64,000 bases of DNA from Trichobilharzia regenti (taxonomy: Eukaryota > Platyhelminthes > Trematoda > Strigeidida > Schistosomatidae), in assembly GCA_944472135.2 (NCBI GenBank), contig OX235270.1:74843168-74907167 (forward strand). Direction: 5' to 3'. Both the position numbers and the translations under genes were made by a program. The notes below the pieces were generated by a model. It worked only from the letters and a program-made list of their open reading frames with translations. It was not told the origin of the DNA and ran no database searches. This document shows, piece after piece, positions 24,938 through 35,529 of this stretch (positions are counted from its first letter, which is position 1; each line of letters begins with the position of its first letter).

Positions 24938-27900
24938 ACCCAGTAGACCAGCTAGCAACGATTTTGGGCGCAATGCAGAGCTTTTAGGGAAGTCTTAGGG
25001 ACCATTGCAGAATGATAGGGGCACTTGCATGAACGGTCATTAGCTAGAAATCAACCAATGGGAGTAACCCATGTGTACTTCCTCAACCCATGACAGCTAA
25101 CTTTTGGGGCAGACTTCGGGCGCATTGCAGAATGGTTGGGACAGGCTTAGGGGTCTTGTCCCACGTTAGTCTCTGCGCCCGAAAAAACTGCTGTATACAA
25201 AATCCTAAAGTCACAGGCCAGCCTTTGTCTTTTGATATTTGCGTGGCTCAGTGAATCGGAAGGTACAACGGGCGAATAGGCATCTTAAGGTGCCAGTCGA
25301 CTTCATTACCATTATTATTAATTAGCAGGTGTAGACATAACAAAGTGGTGACGGGTTTATTCAGTTCAATACAGTTATAACAGTAGGAAAATGTAAAAAT
25401 AAAATAAATAATAAAGTGATAATAATAATAATATAAATGACGACATGCATGTCAAATAGGCACAAAATAATGACAACACCAATGACAGATAATACACATA
25501 ACCCACTGTTTGGATTTGTGGAATTTTTAAACATAAACACATCTATAATTGTATATATTGTTGGATTTATATGTTCAAGTTGCTCCAAGTCAGTGAGTTT
25601 ATGGTTAAGATATCATTTTAGTTAAATGTACTGAACTATATTGCATGTTGTCTTATTGTATAGTTGTCGTCGCTTTTTGCCCTTTTTTCTGTGAACTGTT
25701 TCCTTTGTTGATGTTGTTCTCATTGTTTGTCCGTTATTTTCTGATTTTGAGGGGAGCAACCCAAAAAGTTGCTTCTCTCTAAACTTTTACTTAATGTAAT
25801 CATTCTTTTCTCAGGCGTGAGGCTAGCAACCCCACCCTGTAAACAAAAATTGCTAAAGAAACTTCAGTATGTTGAACCTCCTTGCACCAAAAGAAAAAGT
25901 CTGTGTAGGAACATGGAACGTCCGAACTATGTACGAGACTGGAAAGCTGCCCAGATCGCCAACGAGATGAAAAGATACGGAATACAAGTGCTGGGAATAT
26001 GTGAGAGCAGATGGAATGGGAGTGGACTCACCAAATTGTCAACAGGTGAGTCAGTGATCTACTCCGGTCACCCAGAAGATAACCACACGCACACCGAGGG
26101 CGTGGCTATCATGATGTCACCAACGGCAACGAAAGCCCTGATACAATGGGAGGCGATTTCGTCCAGGATAATGACCGCCAGGTTCAACTCCAAAGGAAGG
26201 AAAGTGTCAATCATACAATGTTATGCACCCACAAACAACGCAGACCTCGAGAAGAAAGAAGAATTCTACAGGCAACTACAGGCAACAATGGACAATACTC
26301 CAGCTGGCGACATGAAAATACTAATGGGAGACATGAACGCCAAACTGGGACCAGACAATACGGGAAGGGAACTCATCATGGGTAGAGAAGCTCTAGGAGA
26401 AATGAATGAAAACGGAGAACTCTTCGCCGACTTCTGCGCCTTCAACGAACTGGTGATTGGTGGCAGTGTATACAAGCACAAAGATATCCACAAGGCTACA
26501 TGGGTGTCACCAGACGGGCAAACCAAAAACCAAATCGACTTCATCTCAATCTCAAGGAAGTGGAGGCGCAGCCTACTGGACACAAAAGCAAGAAGAGGAG
26601 CAGACGTTGGCTCAGACCACTATCTCGTACAAGGGACAATCCAAATCAAATTAAAAGCTTTCAGGGAATCAGGAGCTGCAGATAGACCACAAGCCAAGTT
26701 CAACACTCAAAAGCTGAAGGACCAGGCTACAAAGGACATCTTCATTGCAAGCATAAAGGACAAAGCCGAGACACAAATCAACACTAGCGAAGAGGTCGGC
26801 GTTGAAAAGCACTGGAACAACTTGAAAACGGTGTGGAGCCAAACCTGCATAGAAATTCTAGGCAGAAAAAAGAGACAGGACAAACAGTGGCTCACTACGG
26901 ACACTTGGAAACTAATAGAAGAGAGAAGGACAGTGAAGCAAAAGATTATCCAGTGCACGGACGAGCAACAAAAACAGGAGCTGAATGCAAGCTACAATAC
27001 ACTGAACAAAAGAGTGAAGAAAAGTGCCAGGGAAGACAAAAGAAAATATTATGAAACCATGGCAAACGAAGCAGAACAAGCTGCAGGCAAAGGAGACCTC
27101 GCCACACTCTACCAAACAACTAGGAACCTTTCGGGCAAACGTTCGACACAGATTAAGCCAATAAAGGACGACAATGGAAAGTCAATCACCAAAGAGGTGG
27201 AACAGAGAAAGCACTGGGTTGAACACTTCAAAAGACTTCTAAATCGTCCGCCACCTACAACACGTCCAGCAATACCAACAACGGAAGCAGAACTACCAGT
27301 GAACACTGACCCCCCGACGAAATCAGAAGTCCTGAATGCAATCAAGATGCTTAAAACTGGGAAAACACCGGGACCAGATGGAATCCCAGCAGAGGCTTTG
27401 AAAATAGACCCAGAGACAACAGCGGACTTGATGACACCACTACTGGAGAAGGTGTGGAAAGAGGGCAAAGTACCCGAGGATTGGAAGAACAGTTACTTAT
27501 TCAAACTTCCAAAGAAAGGAGACTTAAGTCAATGTAAAAACTGGCGTGGAATTATGCTTCTGTCCATTCCAAGCAAGATACTAAGTCGCATCATCCTGGA
27601 GAGAATCAAACAAGCCCTAGATGAAAAACTTCGTCCGGAACAGGCTGGATTCAGGAGAAACAAATCATGTATTGATCAAATCGCCACTCTACGGATCATC
27701 ATTGAACAAAGCTTGGAATGGCAGTCACCTCTCTATCTCAACTTCATCGACTTTGAAAAGGCCTTCGACAGCGTCGATCGAGAGGTCATTTGGAAACTAC
27801 TTCGCTACTACGGGGTCCCATCGACAATTATACACCTCATCCAACAGTTATACGACAATGCTGCATGCCAAGTAATCCACAACGGGAAACTTACGGAAGC

Positions 27901-28862
27901 CTTCGAAGTGAGGACGGGAGTGAGGCAAGGCTGTCTACTATCACCAATGATCTTCCTGATTGCAATTGATTGGATAATGCGACAGACAACGGCAACCAAC
28001 GAGGGAACAGGCATAAAATGGACTGACACAAAAGACTTGGAGGATCTGGATTTCGCCGATGATATATGTCTGATTTCCCATAAACTGGAAGATATGCAAG
28101 TGAAAAGTAACAAGTTGGCAGAAGAAGCATCAAAGATAGGACTTCACGTGAACATAGATAAAACAGAGATGATGAAGATTCCTAGCCAACATCAAGCAAC
28201 AACAACAGACCACAATAAGCATAAATGGGAAGAACCTGAAAGAAACAACCTCCTTCACCTACCTGGGAAGCATCGTCTCAACTACAGGCGGAACTGACGA
28301 GGACATCAAAGCCAGAATCGGAAAAGCAAGACAAGCTTTCATTACTCTCAAATCTGTGTGGAGGTCAACAGCAATCAGCATCAAAAATAAGATCCGGATT
28401 TTCAACTCCAATGTGAAGTCAGTGCTACTATACGGATCAGAGACTTGGCGAGTCATAAAGAGCATCTCAAACAAACTTCAAACCTTCATTAACAACTGTC
28501 TCCGCTCAATACTCAAGATCAGATGGCCAGAAAAGATCAGCAACAGGGATCTCTGGGAGCGAACCAATCAGGAACCGATTGTGAAACAAATAGGCAGAAA
28601 GAAATGGAGATGGATTGGCCATACGCTGAGGAAACCATCAAGTGACATCACTAGACAAGCCCTCGAGTGGAACCCGAAAGGGAGGCGGCGAGTTGGTCGT
28701 CCAAGGGTGACTTGGAGGAGGTCATGCGAGGAGGAGATGAAAGCATGTGGACAGACCTGGAGCAGGGTGAAAAAGTTGTCAGAAAACCGAAGTCAATGGA
28801 GGTGCGCAGCTGAAGCCCTATGTTCCTCTAGGAACTAAAGGATACAATAATAATAATAATAA
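24938..28862 (+). mobile_element. Full-length SR2-like RTE non-LTR retrotransposon
   Basis: 3,925 bp bounded by a 7-bp target duplication, about the length reported for SR2 of Schistosoma mansoni (near 3.9 kb). It has a long 5' UTR (24938 to about 25868), one endonuclease-RT ORF and an (AAT)n tail at 28846-28862. The 5' UTR carries two related GGGCGCA.TGCAGA blocks near 24968 and 25110. The block at 25813-25845 (GTGAGGCTAGCAACCCCA) also occurs in SINE-A. It inserted into a decaying PLE and so is younger than it. Confidence 0.88.
25869..28838 (+). pseudogene. RTE endonuclease-reverse transcriptase ORF, two frameshifts
   Basis: About 990 codons. APE-type endonuclease: GTWNVRTMYETG near 25900, ICESRWNG near 26000, GDMNAKLG near 26330, then QIDFIS and SDHYLV near 26535-26630. 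RT: PGPDGIPAEALK near 27370, CIDQIATLRIII near 27668, motif A YLNFIDFEKAFDSVDRE near 27737, motif B GVRQGCLLSP near 27918, motif C FADD near 28051. The post-RT zinc-poor C-terminus ends AAEALCSSRN. One base is missing near 25945, which shifts the N-terminus, and a second shift lies near 28215. Between these the frame is open for more than 2.2 kb with all catalytic residues present, so inactivation looks recent. ATG 25869 is the best start because it precedes the conserved GTWNVRT block in frame. Confidence 0.88.
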
Positions 28863-29265
28863 TGATAGGGAATGTAAATCATCAGTAGTACTTCCATAAA
28901 AAGAAGGAACCTTGGAAACTTAAGGAGAATTCTTAACATGGCAGCAATAAAAGTGGCATTCAAACCCATAAACTCAATTAGAAACAAACTTTTTCGGTTA
29001 AAGGATCCTGTGGAGCCAATAAACCAAAGTAATTTATCTTATCTAATCCCTTGCAATGACTGTCAGGTCAAATGCATAGGTCAAACTAGTAGAATAGCGG
29101 CAGTCAGATTAGCTGAGTATAAAAACCCAGAAAAATCTAGATTAGCTGACCCGAAGAAGGTAAGAAATCTGGAGAATAGTTCAGGCGTAGATAACATCAC
29201 ATGCAATTGCACACAACCATACAACAGCATCGGATAAGATGACAGTTTTAAAATCTAGTGTAACC
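28863..29265 (+). mobile_element. Decayed Penelope-like element (lineage 2), right half: GIY-YIG domain
   Basis: Continues the PLE interrupted at 24937. After SSVVLP and an in-frame stop it reads AAIKVAFKPINSIRNKLFRLKD, then the GIY-YIG core CQVKCIGQTSRIAAVRLAEY (consensus ..YIGQTxR..), and ends in damaged sequence near 29260. The endonuclease domain of PLEs makes the nick for target-primed insertion. A run of eight G residues follows at about 29273-29281. Confidence 0.75.
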
Positions 29266-29284
29266 GGGTTTCGGGGGGGGGGAG

Positions 29285-29910
29285 ATTGATAATAGAAGCT
29301 TTATTTATCGAATCAACTGCAAATACGTGTAATAGGAATGATTCAACATCTACGCCGGACATCTGAAAAATTCTACTACTCTCAAGATAAATAGGAGACA
29401 ACAAAGAAAACTATAAAACTGAAGTTTCGATGTTGTGATTTTAATTGATACTTATGATTTTGGACAATAAATTGTGTACAAAGCGTCATTCAGTAAATAC
29501 TACAGTTTCACTTTATGATATATCCAATAAACAAACTAATACGGAATTAGATAAATTTTATTTTTATTTCCCTTCCTTTTTTAATGATTTAAAAAAAACT
29601 ATTCCCACATCATTTTCATCTATCAGAAGGCTTTTTATACACCCAATTTTCCTTTCCAATGTATCTAATACATAGGTTCGTCAAACGCCTTTTCTCCGGC
29701 AAATCATCTAACGGCAATTAACTGTCATGACCTGATTAAATAACTCCAGAGTACAATTACTACTTATTCCTTAATTTAAGTCACATTCTAGTATAAAATC
29801 GGAGTTATTTAGTAAAATGAAACATTATTAACAAGTACAGTAAGACTGTGAATACTGTTGACAAGTTTTCATTCGTATCAGTTTACCACTAAATTAGTGC
29901 AAGCTACATA
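29285..29910. other. AT-rich, nothing recognised
   Basis: Possibly 3' UTR of the lineage-2 PLE. The ORF at 29445-29675 has no family features. Confidence 0.35.
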
Positions 29911-30093
29911 TTTTTTTTGATTACAGCTTGATTCCACATCGTATTTTTGGTACAAGTATGGAATTTTAGCACGGATATCGGTAGCCCAAATTTTGCAGGC
30001 CGACCATAGATATCAGGTGTGTGTCAGCAGGGGATCGAACCTCGGACCGTGTGCATGGTAGGCGAGAGTCCTAACCACTGTGCCACCGACGCA
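29911..30093 (-). repeat. SINE-B copy (tRNA-like head, unrelated body)
   Basis: Minus-strand copy. T-run at 29911-29918 (A-tail), body with CAAAATTTGGGCTACCGATA in the sense strand, and a tRNA-like head at about 30022-30093 with a GGTTCGATCCC box B. The head is the same module as in SINE-A, but the body has no RTE sequence. Confidence 0.8.
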
Positions 30094-30121
30094 CATTGAT
30101 GAAATTATAACCAAATAAAAA

Positions 30122-30213
30122 TAGATTAAAAAGAACAAGAAGTTCAGTTAAGATATCTTTTCGACGATTTCATTCTCAAAAGCTGTACAATCGCATTTAT
30201 ATAGATTAATTTA
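30122..30213 (-). mobile_element. PLE (lineage 1) 3' end fragment, inverted
   Basis: Reverse complement of the PLE 3' end at 33198-33272 (GCGATTGTACAGCTTTTGAG and the following AAGATATCTT stem). Only about 90 bp remains. With the copy at 33272 it gives an inverted pair around the RTE-PLE block. Confidence 0.75.
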
Positions 30214-30261
30214 CATTAGTTTTAATTTACATTAATTTAAAATTAATTCTCCAGTTATTAC

Positions 30262-31651
30262 TATTATATCCTTTAGTTCCTAGAGGAACATAGGGCTTCA
30301 GCTGCGCATCTCCATTGACTTCTGTTTTCTGCCAACTTTTTCATCCCGCTCCAAGTCTGTCCACATGCTTTCATCTCCTCCTCACATGACCTCCTTCAAG
30401 TCACCCTTACATTGACAACCAACTCGCCGCTTCCCTTTCGGGTTCCACTCGAGCAATGGCTTGTCTAGTGATGTCACTTGATGGTTTCCTCAGAGTATGG
30501 CCAACCCATCTCCATTTCTTCCTGCCTAATTGTTTCACGATCGGTTCCTGATTGGCTCGCTCATTGCCAGAGATCCCTGTTGCTGATCTTTTCTGGCCAT
30601 CTGATCTTGAGTATTGAGCGAAGACAACTGTTGATGAAGGTCTGAAGTTTGTTTGAGATGCTCTTTATGACTCGCCAAGTCTCTGATCCGTATAGTAGCA
30701 CTGACTGACCTCACATTGGAGTTGAAAATCCGGATCTCATTTTTGATGCTGAGTGATGTTGACCTCCACACATACTTAAGAGTAATGAAAGCTTGTCTTG
30801 CTTTTCCGATTCTGGCTTTGATATCCTCATCAGTTCCGTCCGCCTGTAGTTGAAACGATGCTTCCCAAGTATGTTGGTAAAGGAGGCTGTTTCTTTCAGG
30901 TTCCTCCCATTTACGCTGGCTGATTGTTGTCTGTTGTTGTTGTCGTGTTGGTGTTGGCCAGGAATCTTTATCACCTCTGCTTTCTCTATGTTCACCTGAA
31001 GGGAGTCATATCTTCTCTGGATGCTTTTTCTGCCAACTTGTTGCTTTTCACTTGCATATCTTCTAGTTTGTGGGAAATCAGACACATATGATCGGCGAAG
31101 ACCAGATCCTCCAAGTTTTTTGTGTGAGTCCATTTTATGCCTGTTTTCTCATTGCCCGTTGTCTATCTCACTATCCAATCTACTGCAATCAGGAAGATCA
31201 TTGGATATAGTAGACAGCCTTGTCTCACTCCCGTCCTCACTTCGAAGTCTTCCGTAAGTTTCCCGTTGTGGATTAATTGGCATGCAGCATTGTCGTATAT
31301 TTATTTGTTTTTTATTTTTGATTACAGCTTGATTCCACACTGTATTTTAGGTACAAGTGCGGAATTTTCAGCATGGATATCGGTAGCCCAAATTTTGCAG
31401 GCCGACCATAGATATCAGATGTGCGCCGGCGTGGGCTCGAACCCCGGACCATGTGCATGGTCGGCGAGAGTCCTAACCACTGTGCCACCGACGCACATAT
31501 AACTGTTGAATGAGATGTATAATTGTCGATGGGACCCCGAAGTAGTTGCCAAATCACCTCTCGGTCGACGCTGAGCCATCGAAGGCCTTTTCAAAGTCGA
31601 TGAAGTTGAGATAGAGAGGTGACTGCCATTCTAAGCTTTGCTCAATGATGA
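30262..31651 (-). mobile_element. SR2-like RTE, 5' truncated, interrupted by SINE-B
   Basis: Minus-strand 3' part of an RTE element closely similar to the copy at 24938. The 3' end at about 30262-30305 reads CTGAAGCCCTATGTTCCTCT. Moving right come the C-terminal region, the FADD region near 31090 (FADHMCLIS-like), motif B near 31230 and motif A near 31575. It ends within the sequence coding TLRIIIEQS at 31651, directly against a PLE. Frameshifts occur; for example the long frames switch near 30720. It is interrupted at 31300-31495. Confidence 0.85.
31300..31495 (-). repeat. SINE-B inserted in the RTE element
   Basis: Best SINE-B copy: T-rich tail at 31300-31319, body 31320-31425, tRNA-like head about 31424-31495 with GGTTCGAGCCC box B. 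The RTE codons for the YDNAAC segment stop at GTCGTATA on the left and resume at TATAACTG on the right, so the target duplication is about 4 bp (TATA). Confidence 0.85.
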
Positions 31652-33272
31652 TACAGTTATCAAAAGATTACACTTTTATAGTTTGTCAAGATGACTCTGA
31701 TCTAAATCACATCTTACAGGAGTTTATTAACTCTCATTCTTCAATTAAATTCACAATGGAGGTTGGAAAAGAATCAAAGATTCCATTCCTGGACGTTGAA
31801 TTGACAAGGAGAGATGACGGATCTCTGAAAATATCTATCCATAGAAAACCAACATGGAATGGCCAACTGACAAACTTCTATAGTTGGATACCTATCGGCC
31901 ATAAAAGAGCACTCATCATGTCGCTAGCCCACCGTACCAGAAGAATTTGTAGCGATGACTGTTTAGAAGAAGAGCTTCTATTTCTCAAAAGCATCCTGCT
32001 TCAAAATGGATACCCACTGCGTTTCGTGGAGAAGAACATGAAACCAAGTCCAAAAAGGGAAGAATACGCTTCAGTGCAAAAGCAGACACTCTGTTTGAAT
32101 CTGGAATTCAAGGGTGACCTAGCAGCAGATATCCTTAAAAGGAAAATCTCCAATTCCCTGAAGAAGACTTTTCCGCCAGTAACCCTAAGAGTGATATTCT
32201 CTAGCCGCCCACTACTTCGTAGCAGCGGGAAGGACATACTTCTACATATGACCAATTCAATGTGCATTTATCAGTTCACCTGCTCTTGAGGAGCTAGGTA
32301 CATAGGTCGTTCTATGCGGGTCTTATCAAAACGTGCTGGAGAACATCATCCAGCATGGCTGAAAAGAGGAGGGAATGGTTCAATCAGAAGCGTAATAACT
32401 GAGCATCTCGTCAATACATGTCACAGAATCTCAACTGACTCATCATTTAGAGTCATTTACAAAGTAAACAAAAATCTACCAAAAGCAGTGTGTTTCCGAC
32501 TTCTTTGTACTGCGGAAGCTCTCGCCATAAGCATCGAAAAGCCGGAGCTATGTGTCCAAAAGAAACTAGTCCAGCCTCTACAACTACCATGAACCTAGTT
32601 CGGTATGTTCCCTTATCCTCCAGTTTTTTTTGTTACCTGTGTCTGTGTATAATTTTCTCTCTTTGCCTTCCTTCAATTCATCCTACTTTTTCAGTTATAA
32701 AATCAGTTATTTTAAGTTTGTTTCCATGCTTCTACTGATCACACTTGTAATCCGTTTAGAATAACCATTTTACAATTATATTCTAATCCTGTGTAATGTG
32801 TTTTGTTTCTATGCCTCTTGTAATCTATATTCACACACACCTCCTAACTTACATTTCATTTGAAAATTTTGATTTCAATTTGTTTCCATGCTTACTTTGT
32901 TCATACCTGTAATTCGTTTTATCCCCGCGTAGATTTTGTTGCTAAGCCTCTTGTAATTCATATCAAGTTGAAAATAATTGTCACCTTCTATTCGCCTTTA
33001 AAGCTATTATTTCTCCAGTTATCTAATGTTAATTTTGCATACGTTGTTACTGTTTTCTAATCCTATGCAATCTTGTCTCTAAGCCCCTTGTAGTCTATAT
33101 TCCTACCTTCAAACTTTTATATCAAGCTGAAAATTATCATCACCTTCGTTACTATGTGGAATTAAACAAATAATAATTGTATCCATGTAAACTAATCTAT
33201 ATAAATGCGATTGTACAGCTTTTGAGAATGAGATCGCGGAAAAGATATCTTTGCTGAACTTCTTGTTCTTTT
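31652..33272 (+). mobile_element. Penelope-like element (lineage 1), 5' truncated
   Basis: Begins within RT motif C and contains the thumb, connector and GIY-YIG endonuclease (31655-32592), then a 680-bp AT-rich 3' UTR. The 3' UTR has three imperfect repeats spaced about 135 bp, each with a CCTCTTGTAATCTATATTC-like core near 32815, 32948 and 33085. The 3' end has the conserved stem AAAGATATCTTT at 33241-33252. The left junction is directly against RTE sequence. No RTE continues on the right, so this was not a simple insertion into that RTE. Confidence 0.85.
31655..32592 (+). pseudogene. PLE RT-endonuclease C-terminal part with one nonsense codon
   Basis: RT thumb: KIPFLDVELTRRDDGSLK, then HRKPTWNGQLTNFYSWIPIG and LKSILLQNGYPLRF, all shared with the PLE at 58227. 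The conserved SMCIYQFTCSCG motif is cut by TGA at 32287-32289 in place of a cysteine codon. After it the same frame continues with GARYIGRSMRVLSKRAGEHH (GIY-YIG core, catalytic R and E present) and ends KKLVQPLQLP. Motifs 1 to B of the RT are missing, so this copy could not have moved itself. Confidence 0.85.
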
Positions 33273-33660
33273 CAATCTAATTTTCCAATGGGGTATTTTC
33301 CACGATTTGAAAAATAGATTAAATTTATCAAAATTTTAGGTAATGTGGTATTCATGCGTGACTTTAGCGTTCGTATACAATGTAGTCTTCAGCCAAAATT
33401 TAACATTTATATTATCCAACTAGAATTGTTGAATAGACAAGCTTTACTCACCACGAAAATTCCACTCCAGAGAAATAAGGTTTCGTTACTACAAAATTAA
33501 GAATAAGACCTATAAAATAGAGAACAAAACTAGATCGTGAATTACCTTTAATCACCATCGCTAAAACAGACACAAACAAGCCTTAACATGTTCGTATGAA
33601 AGAACAGGCAAGAAGACAAGAATAAGTTTAATCGACAATAAGCCACTTAAATATCTGGAA
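33273..33660. other. Short unassigned stretch
   Basis: AT-rich, between the PLE end and an RTE fragment. Nothing recognised. Confidence 0.35.
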
Positions 33661-33664
33661 TTCA

Positions 33665-34240
33665 CAGATAACCTGTCTTTCATGATTAACATACTCGAAA
33701 ATATGCAAGAGAAAAGTAACAAGTTGATTGAAGAGACAGAGAGGATACAACCTCAAGTGGAAATAGAGAAAACAGAGGTGATGAAGACACCCAAATGATG
33801 ATGACCAACACCAATCAACATCAACAAGAGACATTTGAAAGAAGTCACTCCTTTCACTCATATAGGAGGCATAGTTTCACCTAAAGATTACGGTACAGAT
33901 GAGATTGTTAATGGCACTCAGGATCGGTAAGGTAAGACAGACCTTTATTAATCTCAAATCAGTGTGGGATTGTGCTGCAATCAGCATAAATAACAAGATT
34001 CGGATTTCCAACATTAATGTCAAATCAGTTCTTTTATATGGTTCAGAGACTTGTCGCATTACTGAATGCATTTCGATTAGGAATCAGACTTTCACTAACA
34101 ACTATCTTTGTTGATTCAATACTGAGGATTAGATGAATGGTCAGAAAGGATGGGCATTAGGGAAGTGTGAATGTGAAGATGGACGGGATATAAACCGAGG
34201 AGACTTTCTAATGGTATCCCACTCCATTCAGACACTCGGA
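33665..34240 (+). mobile_element. Old RTE C-terminal fragment, left arm of an inverted duplication
   Basis: RTE C-terminus with stops: VRQTFINLKSVWDCAA near 33930, INNKIRISNINVKSVLLYGSET near 33988. From 33711 to 34168 it is nearly identical, in reverse orientation, to 34438-35152. The 71-residue reading frames of the two arms differ at only four positions and share the same decay. Confidence 0.8.
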
Positions 34241-34437
34241 TGGAAACGGACTGGGAAGTGACGAGTTGTACATCTGAGAGTAAAATACGGCAGATAATGT
34301 GAAGAGAAGCTTAATTCTTATTAGCAGTCGTGGAGTCAGCTAAACGGGACTGCAGAGAACAGCATGAAATGGAGATATCCGTGTTCACTTCTATCTGCAT
34401 ATTTGTTGGACAATTAATTGTTGGCTGGTTCGTTGCT

Positions 34438-35205
34438 ACACTTCCCTAATGCCCATCCTTTCTGACCATTCATCTAATCCTCAGTATTGAATCAACAAAG
34501 ATAGTTGTTAGTGAAAGTCTGAATCCTAATCGAAATGCATTCAGTAATGCGACAAGTCTCTGAACCATATAAAAGAACTGATTTGACATTAATGTTGAAA
34601 ATTCGAATCTTGTTATTTATGCTGATTGCAGCACAATCCCACACTGATTTGAGATTAATAAAGGTCTGTCTTACCTTACCAATCCTGAACGCCATTAACA
34701 ATCTCATCTGTACCGTAATCTTTAGGTGAAACTATGCCTCCTATATGAGTGAAAGGAGTGACTTCTTTCAAATGTCTCTTGTTGATGTTGGTTTTCTTTT
34801 TCCTTCACGTTCCCAGCGGAATATGGGGCTTCAAGCTAGAGGCTTTAATTTTCTGTAGCAGTGTTTAATTTTACAGGATGGGGTTGCTAGCCTCATGCCT
34901 GACCTTCCCTCTTTACCAGTTTTATCACTAGATTGGTGGGGTAAAAGAGTTCGTCGGTGGCCAGGGTTCGAACCCCGGACCATGTGCATGGTTGGCGAGC
35001 GTTCTTACCGCTGTGCCAGCGACGCACATTACTAATATGATGTTGATCTGTGTTTTCTATTATCAATTGGGTGTCTTCATCACCTCTGTTTTCTCTATTT
35101 CCACTTGAGGTTGTATCCTCTCTGTCTCTTTAATCAACTTGTTTGTTTTCGCTTATGTCTTTAGCTTTCTGAAACATGAGATGAAAGTCATCCAGAACTT
35201 ATTTC
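34438..35205 (-). mobile_element. Old RTE C-terminal fragment, right arm of the inverted duplication, with a SINE-A inside
   Basis: Reverse complement of the left arm at 34438-34786 and 35046-35152, with weaker match to 35205. A SINE-A at 34791-35026 interrupts only this arm, so the SINE came after the duplication. The spacer between the arms (34169-34437) is not recognised. Confidence 0.8.
34791..35026 (-). repeat. SINE-A inside the right arm
   Basis: Minus-strand SINE of about 236 bp. RTE-like 3' end near 34800-34840, RTE 5'UTR-like block near 34870-34910, tRNA-like head about 34952-35026. GATGTTG occurs at 34784-34790 and 35039-35045 and may be the target duplication, but 12 extra bases lie between the head and the right copy. 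Confidence 0.85.
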
Positions 35206-35529
35206 AAGGTTTTATTGACATGATGCACAATCAATAAAGAGTGGAATACTTGGAATTCTTCTTCTGATATTTAACTAGGTACTTCAAAACAAATGCTTAT
35301 TGAAGAAGGACTTTTTAAACCAAAAGATTCTGTTGTCTGTATTATTGTGCTTGTAGAACCAGACTTGTATAATTTATTGTTCACTAGGTAATGTCAATTT
35401 CAGAACAGTGAATATTACGTACTTATTCGTTCTTTCAAATCACTATATCGGAACTTGGTTTGGTTCCTTTAATCTCACGAGAAAAATAGTTACATTTTTT
35501 TAATTACGTATTAGGTGAGACAGATAGGT

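Noticed and set aside
25361..25625. Overlapping ORFs on both strands in the RTE 5' UTR
   Set aside because: Low-complexity AT-rich sequence inside the element 5' UTR; no match with other RTE copies at protein level.
32815..33110. A satellite array
   Set aside because: Only three imperfect copies spaced about 135 bp, and they lie in a PLE 3' UTR.
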